Positions 43,813 to 55,483 of a stretch of DNA of 64,000 nt are shown in pieces. Position 1 is the stretch's first letter. Each line of letters starts with the position of its first letter. The notes under the pieces are model-generated. The model saw only the letters and a list, made by a program, of their open reading frames with translations. It did not search any database and was not told where the DNA came from. A program made the translations under genes and the position numbers. Source of the stretch: Lepidodermella squamata (taxonomy: Eukaryota; Gastrotricha); the NCBI GenBank assembly GCA_047495785.1, contig JBLDXI010000032.1, positions 3,410,001-3,474,000 on the forward strand, in the 5' to 3' direction.

Positions 43813-44455
43813 ATGAGCGGAGTCGACAGACTCGAAAATGTGAATCCTGAGGTCTTCCAACGGGCTGCAGAGCGGCCTATTACTAAATGTGATTTGGATG
43901 ATTTTATCAATGACTCCGTCGACGAGCGAGAAATATATGGTACTACTAATAATCATCTTCTGGCTTCTGTTTATCGATTATTGCATTTTCATTTCTCAGA
44001 TCTTCTTCGCAATATTGCTGATCCTGAGCATCCGCTGAGTTTGGAGGAGTTGAACGTTGTGGCGCTTAATAGAATAACGGTAGCCTGCCTGTAACTACTG
44101 CATATTAGGTCATACTTTATTTACGATTCAGGTTGACAAGGAGAAAAACAGTGTCATGATTTTTATTACTCCTACGATTCCTCATTGCTCGATGGCGACT
44201 CTCATAGGGTTGTCCGTTAAGGTCAAACTGTTTCGCTGCCTTCCGAATAAGTTCTTTGTCACTGTGCGGATTACTCCGGGTACTCACAATCAGGAGGCAG
44301 CAAGTTAGTCTTTACTCACCGTTAATGTATCATCTAAAACTTATATTCTCTCTTTACCAGTTAACAAGCAACTGGCTGACAAAGAAAGAGTTGCGGCTGC
44401 TCTCGAAAATCCTCAGTTATTGAACGTCGTAAATCAGTGTCTCGCTAGTAGCTAG
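43813..44455 (+). CDS. CIAO2B: MIP18 family / cytosolic iron-sulfur assembly component 2B
   Basis: Exons 43813-43939, 44000-44079, 44132-44303 and 44361-44455; 157 aa. CIAO2B (FAM96B, MIP18) belongs to the CIA targeting complex with CIAO1 and MMS19, which hands Fe-S clusters to cytosolic and nuclear proteins. The DUF59-type core is clear: [40 protein letters not shown] with the reactive cysteine, [20 protein letters not shown] and the conserved end [11 protein letters not shown]. Length and ends match the family. LIN7 follows 82 bp downstream on the same strand. Confidence 0.96.
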
Positions 44456-44537
44456 TAGTTTATAACAACATATTTTTCTCCGCGTCTAACTCCTTTTGCA
44501 TTGCTCGATTTAGGCTCTTATGTAAATTAATTTCAAT

Positions 44538-45171
44538 ATGACGTCATCGAAGTTGAACCTTGAGCAGGACATAGAGCGAGCGGTTGAGCTCCTACAGATT
44601 CTGCAAAGAAATTCTGATCTTCCCACGGCCAAGCTGTCAGCCCTTCAAAAGGTGTTTCAATCCGATTTCTTTCGTGCTGTAAGGGAGGTATACGAGGGGG
44701 TCTATGAAACAGTAGACATCGAAGCCCCACCTGAAATTCGAGCTACTGCTACGGCGAAAGCTACTGTGGCAGCGTTTGCTGCGAGTGAAGGTCATGCGCA
44801 TCCACGAGTCGTTGAACTGCCAAAGACGGAAGAAGGCTTGGGCTTCAATGTGATGGGCGGCCGCGAGCAGCAATCGCCTGTATATATCAGTCGCATAATA
44901 CCTGGCGGTGTTGCCGATCGCCATGGTGGCCTGAAACGGGGCGATCAAATTGTTTCCGTGAACGGCGTGAATGTTGAAGGCGAAACTCATGAGAGAACAG
45001 TCGAGCTGCTGAAACATGCGAAACGTAACTTTTTTGCTCATCCAGTCTCATATTGAGGATTAAATTTATGCATTTTTTCCAGATTCTGTGAAGCTGGTAC
45101 TACGATACGCGCCACACCTTCTAGAAGAAATGGAGGCTCGTTTTGAAAGGCAGCGCAGCTCGCGTCGATAA
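44538..45171 (+). CDS. LIN7: LIN-7 polarity/scaffold protein (L27 and PDZ)
   Basis: Exons 44538-45024 and 45083-45171; 191 aa, near the usual 195-230. LIN7 (Veli/MALS) joins CASK/LIN-2 and LIN-10 to place receptors and channels at basolateral membranes and synapses. The L27 helices occupy residues about 8-65 ([19 protein letters not shown], then [14 protein letters not shown]). The PDZ domain runs about 93-172, with the ligand-binding loop [11 protein letters not shown] and [20 protein letters not shown]. The second exon supplies [20 protein letters not shown], the conserved family end. An upstream pair partner is CIAO2B. Confidence 0.96.
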
Positions 45172-46035
45172 GACAACACTTTGTTTGTTAACTGTTATGG
45201 GACGTGCCTTGGCCATACACTAGCTTAAAGTCCATTGGACTGTACTTTGTACTCTTCCCTACCTTTGTCGGTTTGGCCTCCGTTTTTTGCATGTGACGCT
45301 TCTTGTGTAAGCATTTACTATCTTTTTTATCAATTTGTTACACTGCTGATTCCTTATCTTGCTACCGACTTTTTAAACGCCGTCAAAAAAGACTTATCGG
45401 CTCTAGACTGCATGCGGAGAAAGTTTTTTTCAGTATTACAATTATCTGTTATCCGAGCTTGCTTGTTCGGGTCTTATCTGTTACCCCGCCCCACTTGTTG
45501 TCTCTTCTGGATATCAAAACTAATAATCACGTAACAGCAGCCTCAAAACGTTTTATATTGTTACGAAATTTATACTATTGTTCACGCTGATCATGTTCTG
45601 AGTCAAAATCTAGTGCACATATCTACATCATACTTATTTGTTGGACTGGCTTTATTTGCTCACTGGTTAACTGATGAATTTTTCTAAACACCTTTGTGGC
45701 GTCGATATTTTCTTGTTGTGACCTGAATCGTTTCATTGTTGCAACGAATTTCGTTTCCCTCGCGTAGTTTTCTTTTGTTCTTCGTAACAGCATCTAATCA
45801 TTTTAACACGATGGTTGTGGCTTATGTGTATAATTTTATGTTGAGGAAGAACACGCCTTCCGACATAGCATGCGATTTATTAGTAATTTAACAGTAAAAA
45901 TCGTCTTCTTTATACCAAATTGATATTTTTTATTCTTTTTTTTTATAGATTTTGTATAAAAGTGTTTATCGACACTGTTTGTCCGGTTTGTGCGGCTACA
46001 AATTGACCTAATCACTCGCACAAATCTTCAAAAGC
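45172..46035. other. Gap: LIN7 3' flank and UGCG 5' flank
   Basis: AT-rich, no gene recognised; frames of about 95-99 codons (45235-45590) lack domain features. A strong pyrimidine tract ending TTTTTTTTTATAG at about 45936-45948 lies 88 bp before the UGCG ATG and could be a 5'-UTR intron or trans-splice acceptor. Confidence 0.5.
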
Positions 46036-47926
46036 ATGTCGGTAGATGGTGAAACTGGTGCTCTGAGTGCTGATTCAGCGTTTTCTCAGTTTGCAGCACC
46101 TGATTCGCAGCAGCCGCCCGTCGTCATTCCGGGCCATCACTTCGCCAGCCACAACACCGCCTTGCCCAGCCAAACACAACATCACATACCCTCGCGGCCG
46201 GTCTACGGCCAACTAACGGCTTGGATCCCTCTCGAGTCCGTCATGTACATGGACACGAATCTTTTTATGTTCTACTCCGTGTGGATTCTCGCCGTGTTCT
46301 TTCTTGCCGTCTACGTAGTCTCAATTAACCAGCACTTTCTAGCGTTGATCCAGAGCCTTCGGCGACTCTACCGCGTGATACGCGTCCCACCCGCCGACGT
46401 CACTGAGTGGCCGTCGATTTCTATCGTCAAACCTCTTCTCGGTGTCGACAAACAGCTGACTGACAATCTAGAAACTTTCTTCAAGATGGATTACGCCGGC
46501 AAATTCGAACTGTTATTCTGCGTCGAAGACCCGCAAGACGCGGCGTTGACCGTCGTCCACCAATTACATGCCAAATACCCTAAGGTGGACGTGCGCATTT
46601 TCGACAAAGGTGCTATCGGCGCGGCGTCGGGTTGCAGCGTTTCGAGCAAGCCTGGCGACTCTCCCGTTATCATCAATCCAATGGTCAGAAACATGGTTCA
46701 AGGCTACGAAAATGCCCGTCACGACTTTATTTGGTAAATTTTCTGATTTTTTTAGTTATTTGAACGTTAGTCATCGATTTCGAGATGTTGACTGTTTTTT
46801 TGTAAGATTAGCTAGTTTTTGATGATTTAGCGAAACGTGGGTTCGTTGTGGGTGTTTGAAATGCGATCTCTCACCTGGCATGCGTGCCCCTGTGGGTTTT
46901 GTTCGCACTTCATAGCTAATAAACTAAAATGGGTATAGTGGGTGTCAAGTAACATTCCTTTTACGAGATAATATTTCATTATTATGGTGGATTTTTTTAA
47001 TCGGATCGATTTTTCCAGGATTTCGTCATCGAGATGTCGCGGAGATGGCGATATGCTGCGAGACATGGTTGTAAGAGCCCTGGATCCATCAGTCGGCCTG
47101 GTGCATCAAATGCCGTACATTTGGGTACCGCCCATCGAGCAGGAGTACGGCGAGTTGTCGTCGTGCCCAAGCGGCTCGGCGAGTTTCGGCTCGACCATGG
47201 AGCGGCTCTACTTCTCGACATCGCTTGCCCGGCCGTACCTGGCGCTTTCATTCATGCATATCACCTGCTTCACCGGCATGTCTTACGTGTTTCGCCGCGC
47301 CGTCATGGAACAGGCTGGCGGTCTGCGGTCGTTCGGGCACTACCTGGCGGAGGATTTTCAGCTTTCAGCTGCCATTAACCGTCTCGGCTATCGGCACGTT
47401 GTTGCTGCGATTCCCGCTATGCAAAACAACGGACCTGATCTATCGCTCAATACGCTGAAGGACCGCCTGGTTCGCTGGCACCGGCTTCGGCTTCATCTAA
47501 TTCCTTTCGTCTCTCTATGTCTAGAGCCCTTCCAGGTACAGGAAAATCGGGTTAAAATTGTGAATTTTGAATTAATTTGAATTTATGCAGGAATGTTTGA
47601 TCGTCGGCGCGGCTGCTAGCTGGGCTCTTCATTTTATATTCTCCCTGGACCCTATTTATTTTTTCCCGGCTCACATTTTTGTTTGGTTTTGCTTCGACGC
47701 GTTGCTATTCTGTTCGGGCCACCGCAATTTGTCTACAAACCGGCCCTGCTGCTGCTGTTGCGGCCCGGCGCGAATGCACCCGCTCATGTACCTGATCGCG
47801 TGGATGGGCATGCAGCTACTGCCGTTCTACATCATCTTCGAGTCGTTCTGCAATCCTCGGCACATTCGATGGGGTAAAAATACGTACCGGCTGTCGTTGG
47901 GCGCCGTCGCGAAAATCGTGCAATAA
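46036..47926 (+). CDS. UGCG: Ceramide glucosyltransferase (glucosylceramide synthase, GT21)
   Basis: Exons 46036-46733, 47019-47535 and 47591-47926; about 516 aa against roughly 394 in vertebrates, because of a 70-residue Ser/Gln/Pro-rich N-terminal extension. The enzyme transfers glucose from UDP-glucose to ceramide on the cytosolic face of the Golgi. The N-terminal anchor is LFMFYSVWILAVFFLAVYVV. GT21 motifs: D1 in LFCVEDPQDA, D3 in YLAEDFQL and the RxxRW box in DRLVRWHRL. The second aspartate motif, normally in the sequence after IW, is not visible: here it reads DFIW-ISSSRCRGDGD. GLVHQMPY and TCFTGMSYVFR are conserved. A run of five cysteines (NRPCCCCCGPAR) sits between C-terminal membrane segments. 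Confidence 0.92.
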
Positions 47927-49682
47927 CACGCTTTGTTGTCTATTCTATCAGACGTCGTAGTCATTTTTCTCTTCTACAAAAACGAACATGATTTCATTCG
48001 TCAACCGGAGCCGAGTTATGAACTCTGCTTTCATACATTTTAAAGCGTAAACACCAAATTTCTCCCTTCTTCTCGCTCTTTTCTGCTCACTCAACAGTAA
48101 CACGATTAAACAATACTTTTGTTGTAATTAATTCCATATTACTGTTATAATTATCGTAGTTGTCTAGCGGTATTATAATCAGGCAAATATTTGCAGCTCC
48201 TGGAAATTATCTTTGTATAATATCGATGCATCTAGAAATCAATAGAGCTAAGGTTGTGGCGTTCTTAATCGAGAACCGAGTGGGACCATTGTTTTATCAT
48301 GATCACCATCAAAATTTCTGCTTGGATTTATCCGCACTTTTACAACCGTGATTCTTATACGAACTATCCTCGAAACAGGTTGTGTTGCTGCTGAAGTGAA
48401 TATCGATATAGCTCTCTCGCCCTAATTTTATCAAGCGCACTTTGTAATGTTCCGATGATTTATACTACACTTTTAGTGGTTGGTGACAGATATACTACAG
48501 AAAATCTACCTAGCTATTTTTTAGCACGTCGTTCAACGTACCGTGTGTAAATTGAGCATATTTTCACTACTTCAAATCAGCTGTACAAGTTCATATCGCG
48601 ACAATCTAATTTTGTGCGTCAATTTTCGGCAAAAATCGAAAATTGACCTTTGATTACACGGTGCTTTTGCTTCTACGTCATATGATACTATTGCACTTTC
48701 TTGTCTTCAAAATTGAATAGAGCTACTACTTTTATGGACCAGAAAAAGCTTGCAGAAATTACTAAATGTTTAATAATAGCAAATATCTCTAATTTTTACA
48801 TTCCAGCTGTGGACCTATGTTTCCTTCTTGTCTTGCTTCGTTTTTATTCTCTCTTCATGTACATAAAAATGATTGTGAAATTTCAATGTTAAATGCTACA
48901 CACACGACATTCACCATTCAGATGACCAATTTTACCTTTTCCACGCAATCTTCGAACGAGAATTAGTGGTCACGCCCCGACGTTCTCCTTCATTGGTTGT
49001 TGATGTTTTCGTTTCTTGATGCTATGCGGAAAATTTATCGGTCAGAGAAATTATCTATATATTTATCTTTTTTATAAAAATGAAGCAACAAATTACAAAA
49101 TCAGACATATTCTTGCTGCTTGAGGAAAAATCGTGCTTTTATTGTTACTATAATATTTTTTGTACATGATGGTATGATTCCAGTCACTTCTAGGCCTGAT
49201 TTCCTAAATGTTATAAAGAAATTTATTATTTCTATCGAGCGCCAGCTAAAGAAATGCTTATCTCAATTCTATTCGTATACACACTTGTGCACACAAGGTG
49301 GTTCACTATCTTAAACTATAGTCACTGGCGAGAAGTCGTTGCAGCTATCTAGTGAACATGACGTGTGTATGCGCTCCTCTTTGTTACTTGCATGTTTGCC
49401 GCTTCGGAGCATCGCGAAGCCCCTGAAAATTTTTATTATTCGCCCCTCGAGTCAATTATTGCCGTTTTTTATTCATAAATGAGAAAAATGAATATAAATA
49501 TGCCTTAAAGAGGAAAAATGGATGCGGCTGAAGATGGAAAGCTTCTCTCGTACTCGTAATTATTGTTGAATAGTGGCAATGAAAACAACAAAATGGTTTT
49601 ATAATGACAAAAATACAAAATACAAGTTCGTAAAAAATGAAATGCGTCTTTTTGATTGAAAAATAGAGTGAGTTAACATCAA
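47927..49682. other. Gap of 1.75 kb: no gene identified
   Basis: AT-rich. It starts with the UGCG 3' UTR; frames of about 63 codons (48160-48351, 48701-48892, 49120-49314) have no support. The last 100 bp are the 5' flank of N6AMT1. Confidence 0.5.
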
Positions 49683-50500
49683 ATGAATGACCTCAATTTC
49701 CCGCGGCCGTTGCGGCAGTGTTTCGCCGATGTTTACGAACCGGCAGAAGATTCATTCTTTCTGCTTGATAACCTAGAAAATGACCTGTTCACCGGAAAAG
49801 AAGCCGAAAAACGCGACATTTCAATCGCAGTAGAAATTTGCTGTGGCAGGTAGAGCAATTTTAAGGTGGATTTTTTGTTCATTTCCGAAGGCTTTGTTTC
49901 ACGCAGTGGTGTTGTTACAGTTAACCTGGCGAGAAAATTACCGCATGTTTGTTTTTTCTGCACTGACGTAAACCCATCGGCGTGCAGTTTAACTGCCGAT
50001 GTGGCTCGGCTGAGTGCGTGCGCTCATAATGTTCACGCCGTTCGAACCGATATGTGCGGCGGGCTAGAACGCCTAACGAAGCGTGTCGATTTATTATATT
50101 GCAATCCACCGTAATAAATGCTTTATATCAACATCGATAACAGCAATATACAGGATTATTTCATCCCAGATATGTTCCGACTGATGAAGAAGAAGAAGCC
50201 GACCATTCACTCATAGGATTGTCCTGGGCAGGCGGGAAGGTGAAAAACGGGAAAACACCAGCGATTTTTGTAATTTCAGTAACATTTTAGGATGGCATCG
50301 AAGCAGTCGTAAACAGGTTTCCAAGTATCGCGAATGAACTGCTGTCAGATGAAGGTGTGGCGTATTTGTTGCTACTGGACAAAAATAACCCCGAGGAAGT
50401 TATTAGAATCGCAAGGGATGAGTTCAAATTTAATGGAAAAATATTATCTACAAAGCGATTTTTTAACGAAGTTCTCAGTATCGTAAAATTCTGGCGTTGA
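49683..50500 (+). CDS. N6AMT1: HemK2-type methyltransferase (eRF1 glutamine N5-methyltransferase)
   Basis: Exons 49683-49849, 49907-50110, 50170-50239 and 50291-50500; 216 aa (human about 214). With the TRM112 partner it methylates the GGQ glutamine of release factor eRF1, tuning translation termination. Motifs: the N-terminal FADVYEPAEDSFFLLDNL, the SAM-binding EICCGSGVV, the acidic CTDVNPSAC, and the catalytic NPPY (split across the exon 2/3 junction) followed by VPTDEEEEAD. The helix DKNNPEEVIRIA and end SIVKFWR match the family. The RADX start lies 45 bp downstream on the same strand. Confidence 0.95.
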
Positions 50501-50540
50501 AAACTTCTCAATTATGCTCGTTAGAATTTAACTTGAAAAA

Positions 50541-50549
50541 ATGGAATGA
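50541..50549 (+). promoter_or_regulatory. Minimal uORF overlapping the RADX start
   Basis: ATG-GAA-TGA ends in an ATGA overlap with the RADX ATG (50546). If the mRNA 5' end lies upstream of it, ribosomes would terminate and could restart at the main ATG. If the transcript is trans-spliced just upstream, it may matter little. Confidence 0.4.
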
Positions 50550-53181
50550 ATAAAGGCGTTGAAAATTCTCAAATTGGCCGCTTGTTCAAAGCGACCACGA
50601 CTTTGGAGCCCCAGCAGTCGCGCGAAGAGAGAAATCTGTCTCTGGTTATTTGCGCGATACATCACTACGTCCTCGATGCAACGTCGCCGAATATTTTGTT
50701 CAAAACTGGCTCGAAGAATCAAATCGTCCCGTTTGATGGCTATGACTTGGTTGTAAGCGATGGCCGGTTTCGAACGATTTTCGCCCTCGCTGATATCCGG
50801 CTATCGAACCTGATTCAGAAAAATATTCTCACGTAAAATGAATATTTTTGTCCAAAAAAATATTTTATGATCTGATTTATAGGGTTGGCTCGATTTTACA
50901 ACGTGTCACCGTGAGGATGTGCTACTCAGAGCGAATGACTCGCCACCAATTTTTCTTGCTCACCGAATTGGGTCTTGGCTCGGAAAAGAGCGGACCAATC
51001 GATCTGGATAAACTTGCTTGGTTTCCTGGCTTCGATGAGCATTACTTTCAGCAGCCTCAGCTTTGCTCTCGTTCGAACTACATCTCACTCTGGAATATAA
51101 CAGACCCAGTAGGAAGTTGCTGGGATGCAGATCAAATTCCTCGGATCAAGGAATCGAAAGAAATCCCTCGCAGTTCAACGCTGACGCAGATTTTGACAAA
51201 CCCCCACAGCAAAACGCTGACACCTCTCCTCGTTCGAGTTTTCGCGAAAAGCCGCCTTAATTATTACGCGGCTAAAAAGAATAAGCGCCTCGATATGAGC
51301 CGATGTCCCTATCAATTTGATGTCCTAATCGGCGATGATCGTGGCTGTTGCCTCGCAGTTTTTTGGAACGATCTCGCCGTTCAGGCTTACAAATTCATCG
51401 AAGTTGGTACAGTTCTGCTCATCCGCGGTTATCGGGTTAAGCAATCGTACAAAACCGCTGAATACTCGGCGTGTTGCTTCAACCCTGCGATTGAGCGATT
51501 CAATCTTGAAATTGCTGTGAATGACAAACCGTTGGTTGGAAGGCCTCCATTTGATATTGTTGAACCTTCAGCTCAACCGCGAGTTGTTCAGGTTCCTTTC
51601 AATTTTCTACCGATTTCAGCAATTTTAGCGTCGAGAGCTGCTTTGAACGATATTAAGCTGGATTTAGCCGGCGTGGTCTTGTACGCTGGCAGATGGCATC
51701 GTGAAGTTCGCCGCTACTTTCGCGGCCTGAACGAAAATGAAATAAATGATTCATTGATGGACGAAAGCTCAACAGAAGGCTTGGTAGTTTCGTCATTATC
51801 GGGCGAAAAATACCTCGAGGAGTTTCACACGGGTGGTTACTGGATGTGGCGTTGGCTCGTTGTTACTGATGATACTAACTCGACCATTCGATTGAAGTAC
51901 TACTGTACGAGCCAGCCGAACGCGCAGTTTGGCCTGAAGCCGTCTCAGCCTTTCGTTTTGACCCAGTTGAGGTGCGTGGTGATGAATAAACTCGACGCGA
52001 GTGACTCACGATTCGTGCCCGATTTTATGTTGACCACCACAAATGAATCACAGCTGATTCTGCTCGAACCCACCTCTTCGCTTTTTTCAACTCATGACCG
52101 CGTGCGAGAAGTGGTTAAATTCTCTGAGACTTTGTCCCCTGAAATCAAGTCTATGCTGATTTTCGGAGGATCCTACGACTACCCGCCCTATCCGTCCGAG
52201 CTTGATAATTTGGTCAAGCGATTCGAGCCGGAATCTAGCGCGGCCGGGCGTGAAATCATTGGTCCTGTTTACGTCGCCGCCCCGCAAGTCGAAGCTCTAA
52301 TCGATAACCTGTCTTTCATGGAAAACCGATGCTTGTTTGTTCACGCGTTGTTAGCCTCCGTTCGTTTCTTACCCCTAGCCAGTGTTTCCAGCCGAACTTC
52401 CGCTGAGTTCAGATCGATGAGTTACGGGTCACCTCCCGGATCTCCTACAACGCGAAGACGGAAGCAGCAAATTGCGGATACGGATGATTTTCTGGCGATT
52501 TACCTCGCCTCTGATTGGAAAGAACGGCGAGTCGCATTTCGAGGTTTGGGCCGAGATTCCCCGCATTGGCGATCTGTTACTTGGTAAGTCTATTAAATCA
52601 TTACTCGCCCTAGATTTCAGCTGAAATTTCAGGCATTGGCAACAGAAAAATTCAGAAATTATCCTGAATAAATGCCTGAATCCGCCCGATCAAGAGCAAC
52701 TGTCATCTCATTCCCACTTGGATCTCAATTTGTATGCTAATTTTGTCGGTTTCTTACATGTTCAACTACTGCGTAAGTTTGAATTTGAACGCTGAAAAAC
52801 TTTTCATATCCGATTTTTCCAGTTTTGAACCAGTCAGTCTTTCTCAACTGCTTTGTCCCTGTTCCTAATCTCGCATGTTTGGCTGATCCCTCGAACCAGC
52901 CCGCCAACATCGGAATGGGCGAGAGATTGATGGGAATCCTCAACAAGTGCGTTGCCGGCTTTGATCTGTTTGACGATAACAAAGTCGCTCCGGCTGTTTC
53001 TAAAAAAGCAGCGGAAAGCGCGCGTAAAACGGCGGCTGATTTGTTCGCTTCGAACGTCATTCCTCAATCCGGTGTGGCGATGAGTCCTGCGAAAACTGCT
53101 GCGGTGATCAGTTGCTATGGCCTTGGTGGCGACGGAGTTGAGATCTCGATCAAGCGCCTGTACAAACTACCTGCTCACTGA
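50546..53181 (+). CDS. RADX: RADX-like single-strand DNA-binding protein (OB folds)
   Basis: Exons 50546-50832, 50883-52583, 52633-52772 and 52823-53181; about 828 aa. RADX is an RPA-related protein that binds single-stranded DNA at replication forks and restrains RAD51. Family blocks are recognisable in order: FDGYDLVVSDGRFRTIFAL (first OB fold), SNYISLWNITDPVGSCW, LVRVFAKSRLNYYAAKKNK, VGTVLLIRGYRVKQSY (second OB fold), KYYCTSQPNAQFGL and LTTTNESQL, IFGGSYDYPPYPS, and a C-terminal domain beginning LDLNLYANFVGFL and ending VEISIKRLYKL. The alternative, a generic RPA1 paralogue, fits less well because no zinc finger is seen. AATAAA lies at 53255-53260. It follows N6AMT1 by 45 bp. Confidence 0.88.
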
Positions 53182-53626
53182 TCACAATCGGCCCGTTTTC
53201 ATTGTTTTGTTTTGTTTTGTTTAAGCTATGCATTTCTCTCTGTTATTGGTTATCAATAAAAAATCTTCATTTTTACAACATGCTCTAGGTTTCATTGATT
53301 TAGCGTTAGGTTGGAAATTAGTTCGACAAAGTCCGTGATAACGCTAAGCGCCGGTGATACGGACGCAGTTTAGCAGACGTTGAACAGACGTTGAACAGAC
53401 GTTGCATGTTTGCAATATAAGATATTGGATTATATTAGATCCAGAAAATTATCATATTGACAACAATAAGACTGCAATTCTAGCCTGAAAATAACTTTGA
53501 AACTTGAGGTTTCAAAATTTCTCGCATGTAACCTGATATGGCTGAAAAATAACATAATAAAAAAATCAAAATTGAAGTATGTTTGCGACACGAGATAGCT
53601 AAGAGTCACACAAGCTCCGGTCAAGT
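53182..53626. other. Gap: 3' flanks of RADX and pirin (convergent)
   Basis: No gene seen. A TTTTG run (GTTTTGTTTTGTTT, about 53208-53221) and a tandem GACGTTGAACA repeat (two full copies, about 53376-53405) are the only structures noted. Confidence 0.5.
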
Positions 53627-54912
53627 TTAGTGTTTTCCGCCATTTATTCGCTGTTGGGCAAGCGCGGCGTGAGTTTGGCGATAGCGTTGCTCGCTGCCCG
53701 CTATTTTTCCGCCAAGACGGCCAGTCTGGTAGTCATAAATAGCCTGCTCAATTTCCTCATCGGTGTTCATGACGAAAGGTCCATGACGAGCGATAGGTTC
53801 TCCAATTGGGGTGCCTGCCAAAAGCAAGACGTACATTACTCCGTGTTCACCTGCTTTCAGCGTCGTAATGGCATCGGAATATTCGTTAAGCGTGAACGCC
53901 GCCCCTTGACCCATTTTCAGATCGTTTCCATTGCATTCACCAGCACCACGCCAGCAATAAACCATCGCGTTCATGCCCTTCGGTATATCAAGGGTAACAG
54001 TGCCGTTGGTTTCCAATCTGACATCGAACACAATAGTGGGAGCGTGCGTTTCAACGGGAGACTTGGCGCCTTGAAACTCGCCCGCTATTACCCTGACCGA
54101 AGATTTTCCGTCTTTCAGCATCACAGACGGTATTTCACTGGGCTCAATTTCTTGATATCGAGGTTCGGTCATTTTCAACTGAAATGATGACAGATTACAA
54201 CTATCTGCAATTTATGGGCAAAAGCTTACCTTCTTGGGTAGATTCACCCAAAATTGAAAACCTAAAGAAGTTCAAATGCTGTGAGGGATCGGTTTGTGAG
54301 TTCTATTTTGGCAAACCTTCCAAGTTTCCGCCATTTTTCATAACGTCATCGCCAGGCATTTCAGCGTGAACAACTCCTCGACCTGCTGTCATCCATTGCA
54401 CACCTCCAGGCTTGAGGATACCGCGGCTCCCGCTAGAGTCAATATGCTGAAATGATCCTGCGAGTCAAAAAATATAGATTGTATCTCTGGTGAGAGAGGA
54501 TTAGCAACAACTAACCATCGATGCAGTAAGTGACAGTCTGAAAAGAACGATTATTTAGATAAAATGGTAGAGAAGAACAAAGCAGAAAAAACGCGAGATA
54601 CCTGAAATCCACGATGGGGATGATCGGGGGCGCCAAGAGCTTCGCCTGGCTTGTAATTAGTGGGACCTGAAAATAGAAGATATAAGCAAACATATGTTCA
54701 TTTAATCAATAAAAATTAATACCCATATGACCCAACAGCAAGAACGGATCTAAATCTCTTAGCGAAGCATCGCCTATCACATTACGAACAAGGAATCCTC
54801 CTCCTGAAATGAAATCAATATGTCGAGGCTTGTCGGTTAGTTTTTGCAAACACCTACCTTCACGGATTTGCTTCGAGGTAACTATTTTCGATATTTTCGT
54901 GACAACTGACAT
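53627..54912 (-). CDS. PIR: Pirin (cupin-family nuclear iron protein)
   Basis: Seven minus-strand exons: 54912-54858, 54803-54723, 54666-54602, 54537-54516 (22 nt), 54457-54317, 54261-54230 and 54178-53627; about 316 aa. Pirin is a bicupin iron protein; the human protein acts as a redox-sensitive NF-kB cofactor, and related ones have quercetinase activity. The N-cupin shows [14 protein letters not shown], the metal ligands of DHPHRGF and HAEMP, and [18 protein letters not shown]. The C-cupin ends [19 protein letters not shown], diagnostic of pirins. All iron ligands (3 His, 1 Glu) are present. Joining the last two exons at 54178 gives [16 protein letters not shown], as expected; the ATG inside that exon is not the start. 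Confidence 0.95.
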
Positions 54913-55483
54913 TGTTTCGAAGTTTTCTTGCAGTATCAATAAAAGAATAAACTATTCAATTTAAATAAGGAATAATAAAATGATTGATTGATTGAGGAAC
55001 TTATAAGCAAGATTAGAAAGCTCTTATAAATCAAGGGGATCTGACGTGGAAGAGAACAAATTATTAAGTTGAATGTCGATTAACAGAAACCACTCGTTGT
55101 TATTGACTGTTTTTGTTGTTGTTGTTGTCGTTGTTGCCATTTGCTAGTAGCCGATTGAAAATTTATGTATTTCATTTATTCATAGAACGGGCCAAAAACC
55201 AGCTATATATATATATATATATCATATGGCCATGCGGGTTGAAATTTTTGAACCCTTAAAACATCGCAAAGAAAGCACACTGCATTCACTGCAGACACTC
55301 AGACGTGTCTTAAGCGGTCAAATTTTGTCTTCCCCAGAAATAAATAATACATGCGGCTAGCCTTGCAGCTGTTACTATCTTAATAAATCAAAATAAATAT
55401 ATGTTTAAAAGTTAGTAACACAAATTGTTTAAAAAAGTATTCATAGCAACATTCGCCTTATTAGCAACGGAACAGCTTACTTC
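54913..55483. other. Gap: pirin 5' flank and LINE upstream region
   Basis: AT-rich, no gene. It contains a TTG/TTGTTG run at about 55108-55136 and a TA microsatellite. The upstream boundary of the adjoining LINE is not evident. Confidence 0.5.
55204..55222. repeat. (TA)n microsatellite
   Basis: About nine TA units without interruption. Confidence 0.9.

Noticed and set aside
53630-54187. A 185-codon plus-strand frame
   Set aside because: Antisense to the last pirin exon; pirin motifs on the minus strand explain the sequence.
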